This document shows positions 1 to 7,898 of a stretch of 64,000 bases of DNA, piece by piece. The position numbers and the translations under genes are program-made. The notes under the pieces are model-generated. The model searched no databases, was not told the origin of the DNA, and was given only the letters and a program-made list of their open reading frames with translations. Origin of the DNA: RHKX01 sp963743875 (lineage in GTDB: Bacteria > Actinomycetota > Thermoleophilia > Solirubrobacterales > 70-9). Location of the stretch: positions 372,001-436,000 of the forward strand of contig CAVURM010000005.1 of NCBI GenBank assembly GCA_963743875.1. Direction: 5' to 3'. The stretch's first letter is position 1. The number at the start of each line of letters is the position of its first letter.

Positions 1-96
1 GGCGCCGATCACCAGGTCGTGATCGCGGCTGCGCTCGACCAGCGAGGCCGCGCCGTCGAGATCGCAATGCAGATCGCTGAAGGCGAGCACCCTCAC
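1..96 (-). CDS. Metallophosphoesterase, N-terminal fragment (runs off the left edge)
   Basis: The first 32 codons of a minus-strand gene lie here. The fragment carries the calcineurin-like phosphoesterase opening motif FSDLHCDL (metal-binding D and H), followed by a helix with DLVIGA, as in small DNA-repair or nucleotide phosphoesterases. The GTG start overlaps the stop of the upstream gene as GTGA, and a GGAG sequence lies about 10 nt upstream, so the two genes are probably translationally coupled. The metal-ligand motifs beyond the first are outside the window, so the substrate cannot be inferred. Confidence 0.7.
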   Translation of the reverse strand, partial: MRVLAFSDLHCDLDGAASLVERSRDHDLVIGA

Positions 97-341
97 GACT
101 TCGAATCGTCTCCGCGCTCGACCTCGAGCTCCCGGACGCGGAGGCGGCCGACGTCGAGCTCCTCGATCTCGAGCCGCCCAATCGTGGCCCGCCCGATCGC
201 CAGCCGCCCGATCGCGAGTGCTCCGATCGCCGTCGCGCCGATCGCCAGCGCCGCGACGGCGACGGGCATGGACACAGTCGGCCCCAGCACCGCCGGTCCC
301 CTCGCGACGCCCGCTCGTACCTCGAAGCCCTCTCTACTCAC
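93..341 (-). CDS. Small AIG-repeat (predicted beta-solenoid) protein
   Basis: An 82-residue protein starting with GTG. After a short N-terminus and a hydrophobic stretch (about residues 26-36) it has a run of five-residue repeats, ALAIG-ATAIG-ALAIG-RLAIG-RATIG, which passes into RLEIEELDVGRLRVRELEV. Every fifth position is glycine or charged and the others are aliphatic, which suggests a narrow beta-solenoid or a membrane-associated sheet. Its stop overlaps the start of the phosphoesterase gene as GTGA. I know of similar small proteins in Gram-positive bacteria, but no function for them. Only the start choice is uncertain. Confidence 0.55.
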   Translation of the reverse strand: MSREGFEVRAGVARGPAVLGPTVSMPVAVAALAIGATAIGALAIGRLAIGRATIGRLEIEELDVGRLRVRELEVERGDDSKS

Positions 342-450
342 GCCCGGTAGTCGGTCGCAAAGTCCAGTTCGATGCTCTGCTGAAGCCATTGCTGCTCCTC
401 GTCGTTGTGCCGGGGGATCCTCGCATGTCGAACCCACTAACCTCGGGCAC

Positions 451-1221
451 GTGAGCGAGCCCAGCGGGACGGACCCGGCCACAGTCGAAGAGCGAGCGCC
501 CTCGAGAGGGATTGTCTCCTGCAGGGACCTCAGTCGTCGCTTCGGCGAGGGCGAGGCGGCCGTGGACGCTCTGCGTGGCGTCAGCCTCGAGTTTCCGGCC
601 GGGGAGCTGACCGCGATCGTCGGGCCGTCGGGCTCCGGCAAGTCGACCCTCATGCACCTGCTCGCGGGCCTCGACAAGCCGACCGGCGGGGCGGCCTGGA
701 TCGACGGCGTCGAGGTGACCTCGCTCGACGACAAGGGCCTGACCAGGTTGCGGCGCGAGAAGCTCGGATTCATCTTCCAGTTCTTCAACCTCGTCCCGGT
801 TCTAAACGCCGCCGAGAACGTCGAGCTACCCCTGCGGATCGCCGGTCGCGATGCCGACCCTGCATGGCGCGACCAGCTGCTCGCAACGGTGGGCCTCGGC
901 GACCGCGCCACCCATCGTCCCTCCGAGCTCTCGGGAGGGCAGCAGCAGCGGGTGGCGATCGCCCGCGCCCTGATCTCCAGGCCGGCGGTGGTCTTCGCGG
1001 ACGAGCCCACCGGCAACCTGGATTCGACCTCCGGCAACGGAGTGCTCGACCTGCTGCGTAAGTCGGTGGACGACTTCGGCCAGACCGTCGTCGTCGTCAC
1101 CCATGACCCGAAGGTTGCCGCCTACGCCGACCGCGTCATCGTCCTCGCCGACGGACAGGTGGCGGCCGACCGGAAGGTGGAGGGCGAGGACGACGTCATC
1201 GGCCTGATGCGGGACCTCTAG
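451..1221 (+). CDS. ABC transporter ATP-binding protein, MacB/LolD type
   Basis: A 256-residue ATPase that would energise the FtsX-like permease encoded 20 bp downstream. Walker A GPSGSGKS is near residues 58-65, the Q-loop is in FIFQFFNLVP, the signature is LSGGQQQR near residue 158, Walker B is VVFADEPTGNLDS, and the H-loop is VTHDP. The FFNLVPVLNAAENVELP segment is typical of the MacB/LolD/FtsE group. The reading frame is open upstream to position 19, but codon character and the divergent gene argue for the GTG at 451. Substrate is unknown; family members export lipoproteins, peptides or drugs, or control wall hydrolases. Confidence 0.9.
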   Translation: MSEPSGTDPATVEERAPSRGIVSCRDLSRRFGEGEAAVDALRGVSLEFPAGELTAIVGPSGSGKSTLMHLLAGLDKPTGGAAWIDGVEVTSLDDKGLTRLRREKLGFIFQFFNLVPVLNAAENVELPLRIAGRDADPAWRDQLLATVGLGDRATHRPSELSGGQQQRVAIARALISRPAVVFADEPTGNLDSTSGNGVLDLLRKSVDDFGQTVVVVTHDPKVAAYADRVIVLADGQVAADRKVEGEDDVIGLMRDL

Positions 1222-1241
1222 CCAGATGATCGGCCGCCCGA

Positions 1242-3821
1242 ATGTTTAGCCTCGCGCTTCGCGGGCTGGCGTCGCGGAAGCTGCGGGCGGCGCTGACGGC
1301 GTTCGCGATCATGCTCGGGGTCGCGATGGTCGCCGGCACCTTCATGCTGAAGGGGTCCGTCGACAAGGCGTTCGACGACATCTTCGCCGAGGCCAACGCC
1401 GGGATCGACGTCACGATCCAGCCGAAGGCAGCCTTCGAAAGCGACTTCGACCTCCCCGAGTCCGGCGCCGCACTGCCCGAGTCCCTGGTTCAGAGGGTGG
1501 CCGCGATCGACGGCGTCGAGAAGGCCTCTGGCGGGATTGCCGATCCGGCCGCGATCGCGATCCTGGACGAGAACGGCGACCGGATCGGCCCGGCCGGCGG
1601 GGGACCGCCGCAGATCGCCGGGAGCGTTCAGCCCGAGCCGTTCAACCCGTTCACCTGGACCGAGGGTTCGGCGCCGGCCGCCGAGGACGAGGTCGGGATC
1701 GACTCGATCACCGCCGACGAGGAGGGCTACGAGGTCGGCCAGTCGATCAGGATCAGCGGGCTTCGCGGGGCCAAGGACTACACGCTCTCGGGGATCGGTC
1801 AGTTCGGCTCCGGCGTGCCGCTCGGCGGAGCGAGCTTCGCTCTCTTCACCCTCCCGGAGGCGCAGGCGATCACGGGTAAGGAGGGAGAGCTCGACGAGAT
1901 CCAGGTCGAGGCCGCCGAGGGAGTCACCCCCGATGAGCTCTCGAGCCGGATCAATGCCGCCCTGCCGAAGACCGCCGAGGCGCAGACCGGAGCCGAGGAC
2001 GCCGCTCAGCAGTCCGCCGACATCAAGGACGGCTTCGGCTTCCTGACCACCTTCCTGCTCGTCTTCGCCGGGATCTCGGTCTTCGTCGGCGCGTTCCTGA
2101 TCTTCAACACGTTCTCGATCACCGTCGCTCAGCGCACCCGCGAGTTCGGGATGCTGCGGACCCTCGGGGCGTCCTCGCGCCAGGTGCTCACGACCGTGTT
2201 CACCGAGGCTCTCGTCCTCGGCGTCGTGGCGTCGATCCTCGGGATCTTTGCGGGGCTCGGATTCGTCGCCCTGGTCACAGGTGCCTTCAAGGCGATGGGC
2301 TTCGAGTTGCCGCAATCGGGGATCGTGATCACGCCGGCGTCGGTGATCGCGCCGATGATCGTCGGCGTCGTCGCCACGCTCGGATCCTCGATCGTGCCGG
2401 CGTTGCGAGCGACGCGGGTGACGCCGCTCGAGGCACTCCGAGACGGCCCTCAGAGCAACGAGGCCCCCAGCCGCCGCCGGGTCTGGATCGCGCGCGCTCT
2501 CGTGCTGATCGGAATCCTCGCTCTCGCCGGTGGGCTCTTCGCGACCTCGTCGTTCGGCTCCGCGCTGCCGTTGCTCGGCCTCGGACTGATCCTGCTGTTC
2601 GTCGGGGTGGCGATGCTCGCCGGGACCCTGATCTCACCCCTGGCCTCCCTGGTCGGCAAGCCGATCGAGCGCCTCCGTGGGGTTACCGGACGCCTCGCCC
2701 GCGAGAACACCCTCCGCAACCCGAGCCGAACCGCGACGACCTCCGCCGCACTGATGATCGGAGTCGCGCTGGTCGTCTTCGCCGCCGTCTTCGCGTCCTC
2801 GGCCACCAAGTCGGTCGGCGATGCGCTCGATGAGACCTTCGCCGGCGATCTGACGATCTCCAACACCGACGGCTTCTCTCCGATCTCCCCTGATATCGCT
2901 CGCCAGGTCGAAGGGATCGAGGGCGTCGAAACGGTCTCGCCGGTCACCGGCGCACCGGCCGAGGTCCAGCTCTCGACCCCGACGAAGGCGCTCGTGACCG
3001 GCCTCGATCCCGAGACGCTGACGGATGTCGCCAAGCTCGACTGGGTCGATGGCTCCGACGAGACGCTGACGGGACTGACCCCCGAGGAGGCGATCGTGGA
3101 GTCGCAGTGGGCCGAGGACAAGGGCGTCGCGGTCGGCGACGAGGTGACGCTGAGGACCGCGACCGGCGAGGAGGTGACCGTGCGGATCGTCGGGAGCGTT
3201 CGCGATCGGGTCCAGTTGCTGGTCTCGACCGTCGCCCTGCCGATTGCGACGGTGCGCGACCGCTTCGACGCCCGCCAGGACTTCGCCGACCTGATCGGCT
3301 TCACGTCGGGAGCCGATTCCGACGCCACCCGCGAGCAGATCGACAGGCTGCTCGAGGATCGCTTCCCGCAGGCGCAGGCGCAGGACCAGCAGGAGCTCAA
3401 GCAGCAGCAGGAGGATGGGATCAATCAGCTGCTCGCCCTGATCTATGTGCTGCTGGCGCTGTCGGTCATCGTCAGCCTCTTCGGCGTCGTCAACACGCTC
3501 GTGCTGACGATCTACGAGCGCACGCGCGAGATCGGGATGCTGCGGGCGATCGGCGCCTCGCGTTCACAGATCCGCAGGATGGTCCGTTATGAATCGCTGA
3601 TCACCGCGATGATCGGGGCGATCATCGGCTCGGTGATCGGGCTCCTCATTGCGGTCGCCGCGGTCGAGGCGTTGAAGGACGACGGGCTCGTCCTCGGAAT
3701 CCCGGTGGTGGGGATCATCATCGTCCTCCTCGCCTCCGGCGTTGCCGGGGTGATCGCCGGGATCTGGCCGGCTCGCCGGGCCTCCAAGATCGAGGTCATG
3801 GAGGCGCTTCAGTACGAGTAG
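1242..3821 (+). CDS. FtsX-like ABC transporter permease (MacB-type, 859 aa)
   Basis: Membrane partner of the preceding ATPase. The order is an N-terminal membrane helix (about residues 15-37), an extracytoplasmic MacB-like periplasmic core (about 45-260), an FtsX domain with three helices (about 265-390, containing REFGMLRTLGAS), a second helix pair (about 410-470), a second extracytoplasmic domain, and a C-terminal FtsX domain (about 725-855, containing REIGMLRAIGAS). This double-FtsX form is common in Gram-positive bacteria. The gene is cotranscribed with the ATPase. The cargo cannot be told from sequence. Confidence 0.9.
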   Translation: MFSLALRGLASRKLRAALTAFAIMLGVAMVAGTFMLKGSVDKAFDDIFAEANAGIDVTIQPKAAFESDFDLPESGAALPESLVQRVAAIDGVEKASGGIADPAAIAILDENGDRIGPAGGGPPQIAGSVQPEPFNPFTWTEGSAPAAEDEVGIDSITADEEGYEVGQSIRISGLRGAKDYTLSGIGQFGSGVPLGGASFALFTLPEAQAITGKEGELDEIQVEAAEGVTPDELSSRINAALPKTAEAQTGAEDAAQQSADIKDGFGFLTTFLLVFAGISVFVGAFLIFNTFSITVAQRTREFGMLRTLGASSRQVLTTVFTEALVLGVVASILGIFAGLGFVALVTGAFKAMGFELPQSGIVITPASVIAPMIVGVVATLGSSIVPALRATRVTPLEALRDGPQSNEAPSRRRVWIARALVLIGILALAGGLFATSSFGSALPLLGLGLILLFVGVAMLAGTLISPLASLVGKPIERLRGVTGRLARENTLRNPSRTATTSAALMIGVALVVFAAVFASSATKSVGDALDETFAGDLTISNTDGFSPISPDIARQVEGIEGVETVSPVTGAPAEVQLSTPTKALVTGLDPETLTDVAKLDWVDGSDETLTGLTPEEAIVESQWAEDKGVAVGDEVTLRTATGEEVTVRIVGSVRDRVQLLVSTVALPIATVRDRFDARQDFADLIGFTSGADSDATREQIDRLLEDRFPQAQAQDQQELKQQQEDGINQLLALIYVLLALSVIVSLFGVVNTLVLTIYERTREIGMLRAIGASRSQIRRMVRYESLITAMIGAIIGSVIGLLIAVAAVEALKDDGLVLGIPVVGIIIVLLASGVAGVIAGIWPARRASKIEVMEALQYE

Positions 3822-3831
3822 CGTTCCCGCC

Positions 3832-4341
3832 GTGGGAACGGAGATCGAGCGGAAGTTCATCCTCGCCGAGGCCCCCGGGTGGCTAGGCGACTGCCCGTCC
3901 CAGCGGATCGAACAGGGATACGTCGCGCTCGAGGTCGACGTGGAGGTGCGCCTGCGGAGGCTCGGCGACGCGTTCAGGCTGACGGTCAAGAGCGGCCACG
4001 GGCTCTCCCGGGGTGAGATCGAGATCGAGCTGGACAGCGAGCGGTTCGAGGTGCTCTGGCCGACGACGGAGGGTCGGCGGATCTTCAAGCGCCGGTACCG
4101 TCGTCCGGCCGCGGAGGGGACCTACGAGATCGATGTCTTCGAGGGCGATCTGGCCGGCCTGGTCGTGGCTGAGATGGAATTCGATTCAGAGGGATCGAGT
4201 GAGGCCTTCGAGCCGCCCACGTGGCTCGGCCAGGAGGTGACCGGCGACGATCGGTACGCGAACCGAACCCTCGCCACGCGCGGGTTGCCGATCAGGTCGG
4301 CTCAGGATCGAGATCGAAGGTCTTCGCCGCCCCTGGCCTGA
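3832..4341 (+). CDS. CYTH domain protein (triphosphate tunnel metalloenzyme family)
   Basis: A 169-residue protein opening with GTEIERKF, the ExExK signature of CYTH/TTM enzymes, followed by alternating charged strands (EVRLRRLGDAFRLTVK, EIEIELD, RRIFKRRYR, YEIDVFEGDLAGLVVAEMEF) expected of the tunnel barrel. Family members hydrolyse inorganic triphosphate or thiamine triphosphate, or make cAMP; I cannot choose among these. It begins with GTG 10 bp after the permease. Its last 50 bp overlap the convergent phosphoesterase gene. CYTH enzymes are often linked to CHAD and polyphosphate genes, which occur at 20 kb. Confidence 0.85.
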   Translation: MGTEIERKFILAEAPGWLGDCPSQRIEQGYVALEVDVEVRLRRLGDAFRLTVKSGHGLSRGEIEIELDSERFEVLWPTTEGRRIFKRRYRRPAAEGTYEIDVFEGDLAGLVVAEMEFDSEGSSEAFEPPTWLGQEVTGDDRYANRTLATRGLPIRSAQDRDRRSSPPLA

Positions 4342-4936
4342 CCCTGTAGTGCTCGTCCACGTAGGCGACGTTGGCGAGCGTGGATCCACCCCGGTCCCAA
4401 ACGCCGTAGGCCTCGTGGATGTGGCCGAAGACGCACAGTCTCGGGGGCACTTCGGCGAGCCGCTCGGCGAGGAGACGGCAGCCGACCTCGACCCCGCCGA
4501 CCAGTCTGTCGCCCGTTCCCCGCGGCGGTCCGTGGGAGACGACGACGTCCACCGCTGGAATCAGCGCCACCGTGGCGCCCCTCGCCTCATCGTCGGCATA
4601 GAACGCCCACTGCCGCAGGTTCGGGACCCACGGGGTTCCGTGGAAGCTCAGCCCGCCGGCAGTCGTGCCCTGGTCGAGCAGGTAGGTGCCGCGGCCGCCG
4701 GGAGTCCAGCCATCGCTCTGGCAGACGAAGTCGTGGTTGCCGGCGATCCAGACGATCTCGGGATGGGGGAGGGACTCAAGCCATGGGTAGAAGTCCCGGT
4801 CGAGCCAATCCCCCTGGAAGTCGATCGCGTGATCGGCGAGCGGGCAGACGTCTCCGGCGATCACGAGGACGTCTCCCTCGGGTAGATCGGTGGGCAGGTT
4901 GCCGTGGAGGTCGGCTACCGCGACCAGGCGGGTCAT
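4292..4936 (-). CDS. Metallophosphoesterase (calcineurin-like)
   Basis: A 214-residue enzyme with the complete metallophosphoesterase motif set: VADLHGNL, VIAGDVCPL, IAGNHDF, VVSHGPPRG and FGHIHEAYG. These supply the two-metal site and the catalytic His. The size and the SHGPP-GHIHE pattern resemble the small YfcE/ICC-like group that cleaves phosphodiesters, but the substrate is not determinable. It overlaps the CYTH gene tail to tail by 50 bp and follows the LLM oxidoreductase on the same strand with 10 bp between them. Confidence 0.85.
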   Translation of the reverse strand: MTRLVAVADLHGNLPTDLPEGDVLVIAGDVCPLADHAIDFQGDWLDRDFYPWLESLPHPEIVWIAGNHDFVCQSDGWTPGGRGTYLLDQGTTAGGLSFHGTPWVPNLRQWAFYADDEARGATVALIPAVDVVVSHGPPRGTGDRLVGGVEVGCRLLAERLAEVPPRLCVFGHIHEAYGVWDRGGSTLANVAYVDEHYRVRPGAAKTFDLDPEPT

Positions 4937-4946
4937 GACTCAGGTC

Positions 4947-5930
4947 TCAGATCAATTCGGCGCCGGCTTCGAGCGTCGCTTCGAAGTCGGCCGTCGGCAC
5001 CGGGCTGACCCCGGGAGAGGTCGCGCCGGCGTCGAGGTAACGGGTGACGGCCTCGCGGACATCATCGGCGCTGCCGAAGCCGCCGAGGGAGTCGAGCATC
5101 GGCTCGCTCATCGCCGCCTTGGCCGCTTCGACATCGCCCTCGTCGATCCCGGCGTCGAAGCCGGCGATCTCGGGACCGAAGCCCGAGCGTTCGAGCATCG
5201 ACCGGTAGAAGGGAAGCGAGAGGTACGTGACGAGATCGGAGCGCATGCGGTTCAGGGTTGCGACCCGGTCGGCGGTCACGGCGGAGGGCACGGCCGGAAC
5301 GATGTCGAAGCCCTCGAGGGTCTTCCCGGCTCGCTCCCTTCCCCTCGTCACCTCCGGGATGACGACATCGCGCACGTACGGGGGGTCGCAGAGCCAGAGC
5401 AGGACGCCGTCGCCGATCTCACCGGCCAGCTGCAGCATGTTGGGGGACAGCGCGGCGATGTAGATCGGGAGGTCCGCGCGGACGTCGTAGCCCATGAAGC
5501 GGAACTGGGTCGGCCACTTGCGGTTGCTCCCAGCCGAGGGATCCTCGCCGCGGAACATCGCCCGCATGGCCTCGACGTACTCGCGCATCTCGGTCACGGG
5601 CTTGTCGATCGTCTGCCCGTACCAGCCCTCGACTGTGATCCGATGGGAAACGCCGACGCCGAGCACCATCCGTCCACCGGAGATCTCGTCGATCGTGGCT
5701 GCGGTCTGAGCGGTGGCGGCGGGCGTTCGCGAGTAGATCGGCAGCACTCCGGTCCCCAGCATGATCCGCTTGGTGTTGGCGGCGTAGGCGGCGAGTACGG
5801 TCAGCGAGTCCCGGCCGGCGATGTGGGTCACGTAGGTGGAGTCGTAGCCGAGCGATTCGGCCAGCTGCACCCGCTCGATTGCCTGGTCGAGGGAGCGACC
5901 GGCTGAGATGAATGTGCCGATTCCTGCCAT
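4947..5930 (-). CDS. LLM-class flavin-dependent oxidoreductase
   Basis: A 327-residue luciferase-like (beta/alpha)8 protein, probably F420- or FMN-dependent. Visible features are LAESLGYDSTYVTH, the strand IMLGTGVLPIYSRTP, the hallmark EISGGRMVLGVGVSH, and the substrate-side segment YIAALSPNMLQLAGEIGDGVLLWL, typical of methylene-tetrahydromethanopterin-reductase-like family members. The start is set at the ATG at 5930, because the upstream extension encodes the intergenic repeat instead of protein-like sequence. Specific substrate is unknown. Confidence 0.85.
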   Translation of the reverse strand: MAGIGTFISAGRSLDQAIERVQLAESLGYDSTYVTHIAGRDSLTVLAAYAANTKRIMLGTGVLPIYSRTPAATAQTAATIDEISGGRMVLGVGVSHRITVEGWYGQTIDKPVTEMREYVEAMRAMFRGEDPSAGSNRKWPTQFRFMGYDVRADLPIYIAALSPNMLQLAGEIGDGVLLWLCDPPYVRDVVIPEVTRGRERAGKTLEGFDIVPAVPSAVTADRVATLNRMRSDLVTYLSLPFYRSMLERSGFGPEIAGFDAGIDEGDVEAAKAAMSEPMLDSLGGFGSADDVREAVTRYLDAGATSPGVSPVPTADFEATLEAGAELI

Positions 5931-5959
5931 CTCGACCTGTATAGCCGATCGTTGAATCG

Positions 5960-6193
5960 GGGGTCGAAGTGCGGAGGCCCCGCCTCCGCACTTCGTGCTG
6001 AGTGTCGGCGGGACCTCCTCCCTTCGACCCCTGTCAGCGGGGTCAGTGGTCGCGTTGCAGCTCGCGTTGGTTGGGAGTGTCGGCGGCACCCCAACCGCCC
6101 GACCCCCTGTCAGCGCGGCTGCTGGCCGAGCTGCAGATCCTCTTCTGAGGGTGTCGGCGGGACCTCCGCCCCTCGACCCCTGTCAGCGCGGCC
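5960..6193. repeat. Family-1 hairpin repeat, copy A (three degenerate units)
   Basis: Fills the 250-bp gap between the LLM and lipoate-ligase genes. The first unit has outer arms GGGGTCGAAG (5960-5969) and CTTCGACCCC (6022-6031), then a core stem GGAGGCCCCGCC / GGCGGGACCTCC and the inner hairpin GCAC-TTC-GTGC. Two shorter units with the constant GTGTCGGCGG core follow at about 6067-6118 and 6148-6193; the last runs into the 3' end of the ligase gene. The same core returns near 11.4 and 21.3 kb. It could serve as a bidirectional terminator or a REP-like element. Confidence 0.7.
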
Positions 6194-6998
6194 GGTGATC
6201 GCCAGCCAGCTGCTTTGCCAGGGTGAGGGTGGAGGGGGCCAGGGTTCTGGGTTCCAGGGTGTAGGTGCTTGAGAGGGCTGTGCGCAGGGCGGTCATCGTC
6301 TGCTCGATCAGGGGGTCGGGGCGGTTGGCCTCGATCGGGTCGTCGTCATTGCCGGTCTCCTCGGCCACGCTTCCGGTCGTCTCGGGTTGCCAGTCGAGCT
6401 CCAGCGCCTCGTAGATCGGCTCGAGGGCGACGCGGATCCGTTCGGCGCCGCGGACGACGATCACCGCTCCGACGTGGGCTCCACCGACGATGACGCGCTG
6501 GCCGATCCCGGCCAGCTTGCTGGCGCCGCGGGCGTTGACGCTGAACTCCCCGGGGCAGTACTCGCCCGGGACCTCGCCGACCCGGGCATCGACTCCGACC
6601 TCGACCAGCGCCTCGGCGATCGTGGTCGCCATCGCCTCGAACCGCTCCCGGGTTCCCGAATAGGCGCCCGACCCGCCGGTGGCCCGGATCGCCAGCGAAA
6701 GCGAGATCGTACCCTCGTGGAAGACCGCGGCCCGCCCCCCGGCGATGCGCTCGACCGGCTGATAGCCGGCTTCCCGGGCCAGCTCGACGGCTCGCGGGTA
6801 GCCGGGATGGAGCTTGTCGAGCCGGCCGAAGGCGAGGATCGGCCCCGTCCGGTGCAGGCGCGCAGTCGGGGCGAGCTCGCCGCGGACGACCTGGCGCATC
6901 AGAGCGGCCGAGACCCCGGTGTCCAGGTAGCCGTCCTCGGCGAAGGCGGTCTCGATCAGGCGCATCGTCGGCTTCGGTTGGGCGGTGATGGCGTTCAA
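6183..6998 (-). CDS. Lipoate-protein ligase A family protein
   Basis: A 271-residue member of the BPL/LplA/LipB fold. Diagnostic segments are the glycine-rich RIAGGRAAVFHEGTISLSLAI (about residues 85-105) and SVNARGASKLAGIGQRV, where the lysine of SKLAGIGQR is the lipoyl-AMP-binding residue. It would attach lipoate or octanoate to 2-oxoacid dehydrogenases or GcvH. The TTG start at 6998 has no clear ribosome-binding site; an in-frame ATG at 6965 is the alternative. The C-terminal tail of about 50 residues is poorly conserved, and its end overlaps a family-1 repeat unit. Confidence 0.8.
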   Translation of the reverse strand: MNAITAQPKPTMRLIETAFAEDGYLDTGVSAALMRQVVRGELAPTARLHRTGPILAFGRLDKLHPGYPRAVELAREAGYQPVERIAGGRAAVFHEGTISLSLAIRATGGSGAYSGTRERFEAMATTIAEALVEVGVDARVGEVPGEYCPGEFSVNARGASKLAGIGQRVIVGGAHVGAVIVVRGAERIRVALEPIYEALELDWQPETTGSVAEETGNDDDPIEANRPDPLIEQTMTALRTALSSTYTLEPRTLAPSTLTLAKQLAGDHRPR

Positions 6999-7038
6999 CA
7001 GATCAACTGTTAAGGAAGTATGAATTATTCATTGCGTT

Positions 7039-7054
7039 TGTGACGAGAATCACA
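7039..7054. promoter_or_regulatory. CRP/FNR-type palindrome upstream of the Rpf-like gene
   Basis: TGTGACGAGAATCACA has both perfect half-sites TGTGA and TCACA separated by 6 bp, the CRP/GlxR/Cmr consensus. It lies in the divergent region between the lipoate-ligase gene and the Rpf-like gene. A second perfect match stands before the M23 peptidase gene at 11035. Binding by a CRP-family regulator is inferred. Confidence 0.6.
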
Positions 7055-7069
7055 CATAAAGCCCTCTGG

Positions 7070-7105
7070 GACCGGGATCGTTCATGTCGTCAACCGATTC
7101 CGGTC
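7070..7105 (+). promoter_or_regulatory. Leader hairpin of the Rpf-like gene
   Basis: An 11-bp stem, GACCGGGATCG (7070-7080) with CGATTCCGGTC (7095-7105), includes one G-T pair and closes a 14-nt loop. It falls in the presumed 5' leader, between the CRP-type site and the GTG start at 7171. The ATG at 7084 sits in the loop, which argues against that ATG being the start. Confidence 0.45.
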
Positions 7106-7170
7106 GTTGGTGGCCCTACGTCACCAACCTAGTCACCGCCGTCGGACCTCGCACATGGATTGGATTCACC

Positions 7171-7815
7171 GTGCCCAGACACGAGATTGAAGCTGCAACG
7201 AGAACGTCCATCGGTAACCGACGCGGCGCAAGGCTGGCCGCGGTCGCGGTCGGCGCCACCCTCGCCCTCGGGGGCGTCGGGACCGCGATCGCGGCCGGAA
7301 CTCCCGATGCATCCACGGGCCCGGCCGAACCGTCGGCCGACGTTCCCGCCCTCGACCGCGACAGCCAGCTCGAGCGCTCGCTCGGCATCGGGGTCGCCCG
7401 CAACGGCTATGGAGACCTCTTCGCGGAGGCCAAGCGCCTCGGCGTCGCTCCGGACGTGGACCTGTCCGGCACGGCCGCCGGTCGCGCCGCCCTCGATGAC
7501 GGAGCCGATGCGCTCGGGAAGGAGATCCGCAAGGAGAAGGCCCGCCGGGCCGCCAAACCCGATTATGGGACCCCCGAGTCCCTCGGCATCGACCAGTCGA
7601 CCCTGGACGCGATCGCAGCCTGCGAGTCGGGCGGCGACCCGACGGTCGTCGATGCCTCCGGCACCTACCGGGGCAAGTACCAGTTCGACCTCGGCACCTG
7701 GGCGTCGGTCGGCGGCAGCGGCGACCCCGCCGCGGCCCCCGAGGCCGAGCAGGACTACCGCGCGGCATTGCTGATGTCCCGCGCCGGCTCGAGCCCCTGG
7801 CCCGTCTGCGGCTGA
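7171..7815 (+). CDS. Secreted Rpf-like transglycosylase
   Basis: From the GTG at 7171 the product is 214 residues. An Arg-rich N-terminus and a hydrophobic segment (LAAVAVGATLALGGVG) ending in AIAA form a signal peptide. The C-terminal 75 residues are a resuscitation-promoting-factor/transglycosylase-like domain: LDAIAACESGGDPTVV holds the catalytic glutamate (ACESGG), followed by GKYQFDLGTWASVGG and a final SSPWPVCG. Such enzymes cleave peptidoglycan and wake dormant cells. The upstream ATG at 7084 would add 29 residues that hide the signal peptide. Regulation through the CRP-type site at 7039 is inferred. Confidence 0.8.
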   Translation: MPRHEIEAATRTSIGNRRGARLAAVAVGATLALGGVGTAIAAGTPDASTGPAEPSADVPALDRDSQLERSLGIGVARNGYGDLFAEAKRLGVAPDVDLSGTAAGRAALDDGADALGKEIRKEKARRAAKPDYGTPESLGIDQSTLDAIAACESGGDPTVVDASGTYRGKYQFDLGTWASVGGSGDPAAAPEAEQDYRAALLMSRAGSSPWPVCG

Positions 7816-7846
7816 GGAAGGGACCCGAGGGGACACCGACCCCGAT

Positions 7847-7866
7847 CGGCGCCGGGCCCGGCGCCG
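7847..7866. terminator. 20-bp perfect palindrome after the Rpf-like gene
   Basis: CGGCGCCGGGCCCGGCGCCG is fully self-complementary and lies 31 bp after the stop codon. It can form a very stable stem but lacks a T tract, so a Rho-independent terminator role is only possible. It also precedes the SpoIIM-like gene by about 30 bp. Confidence 0.4.
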
Positions 7867-7898
7867 CCTCAAGCGCCGGGCCTCAAGCCGCCGATTGG

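Noticed and set aside
93..1100. A 335-residue minus-strand frame covering the ABC ATPase gene
   Set aside because: Only its last 82 codons look like protein (the AIG-repeat gene). The rest is antisense to conserved ATPase motifs.
7010..7170. A cyclic-di-AMP (ydaO) riboswitch before the Rpf-like gene
   Set aside because: The leader has a simple hairpin and a CRP-type palindrome, but I could not find the conserved ydaO helices and purine-rich junctions.
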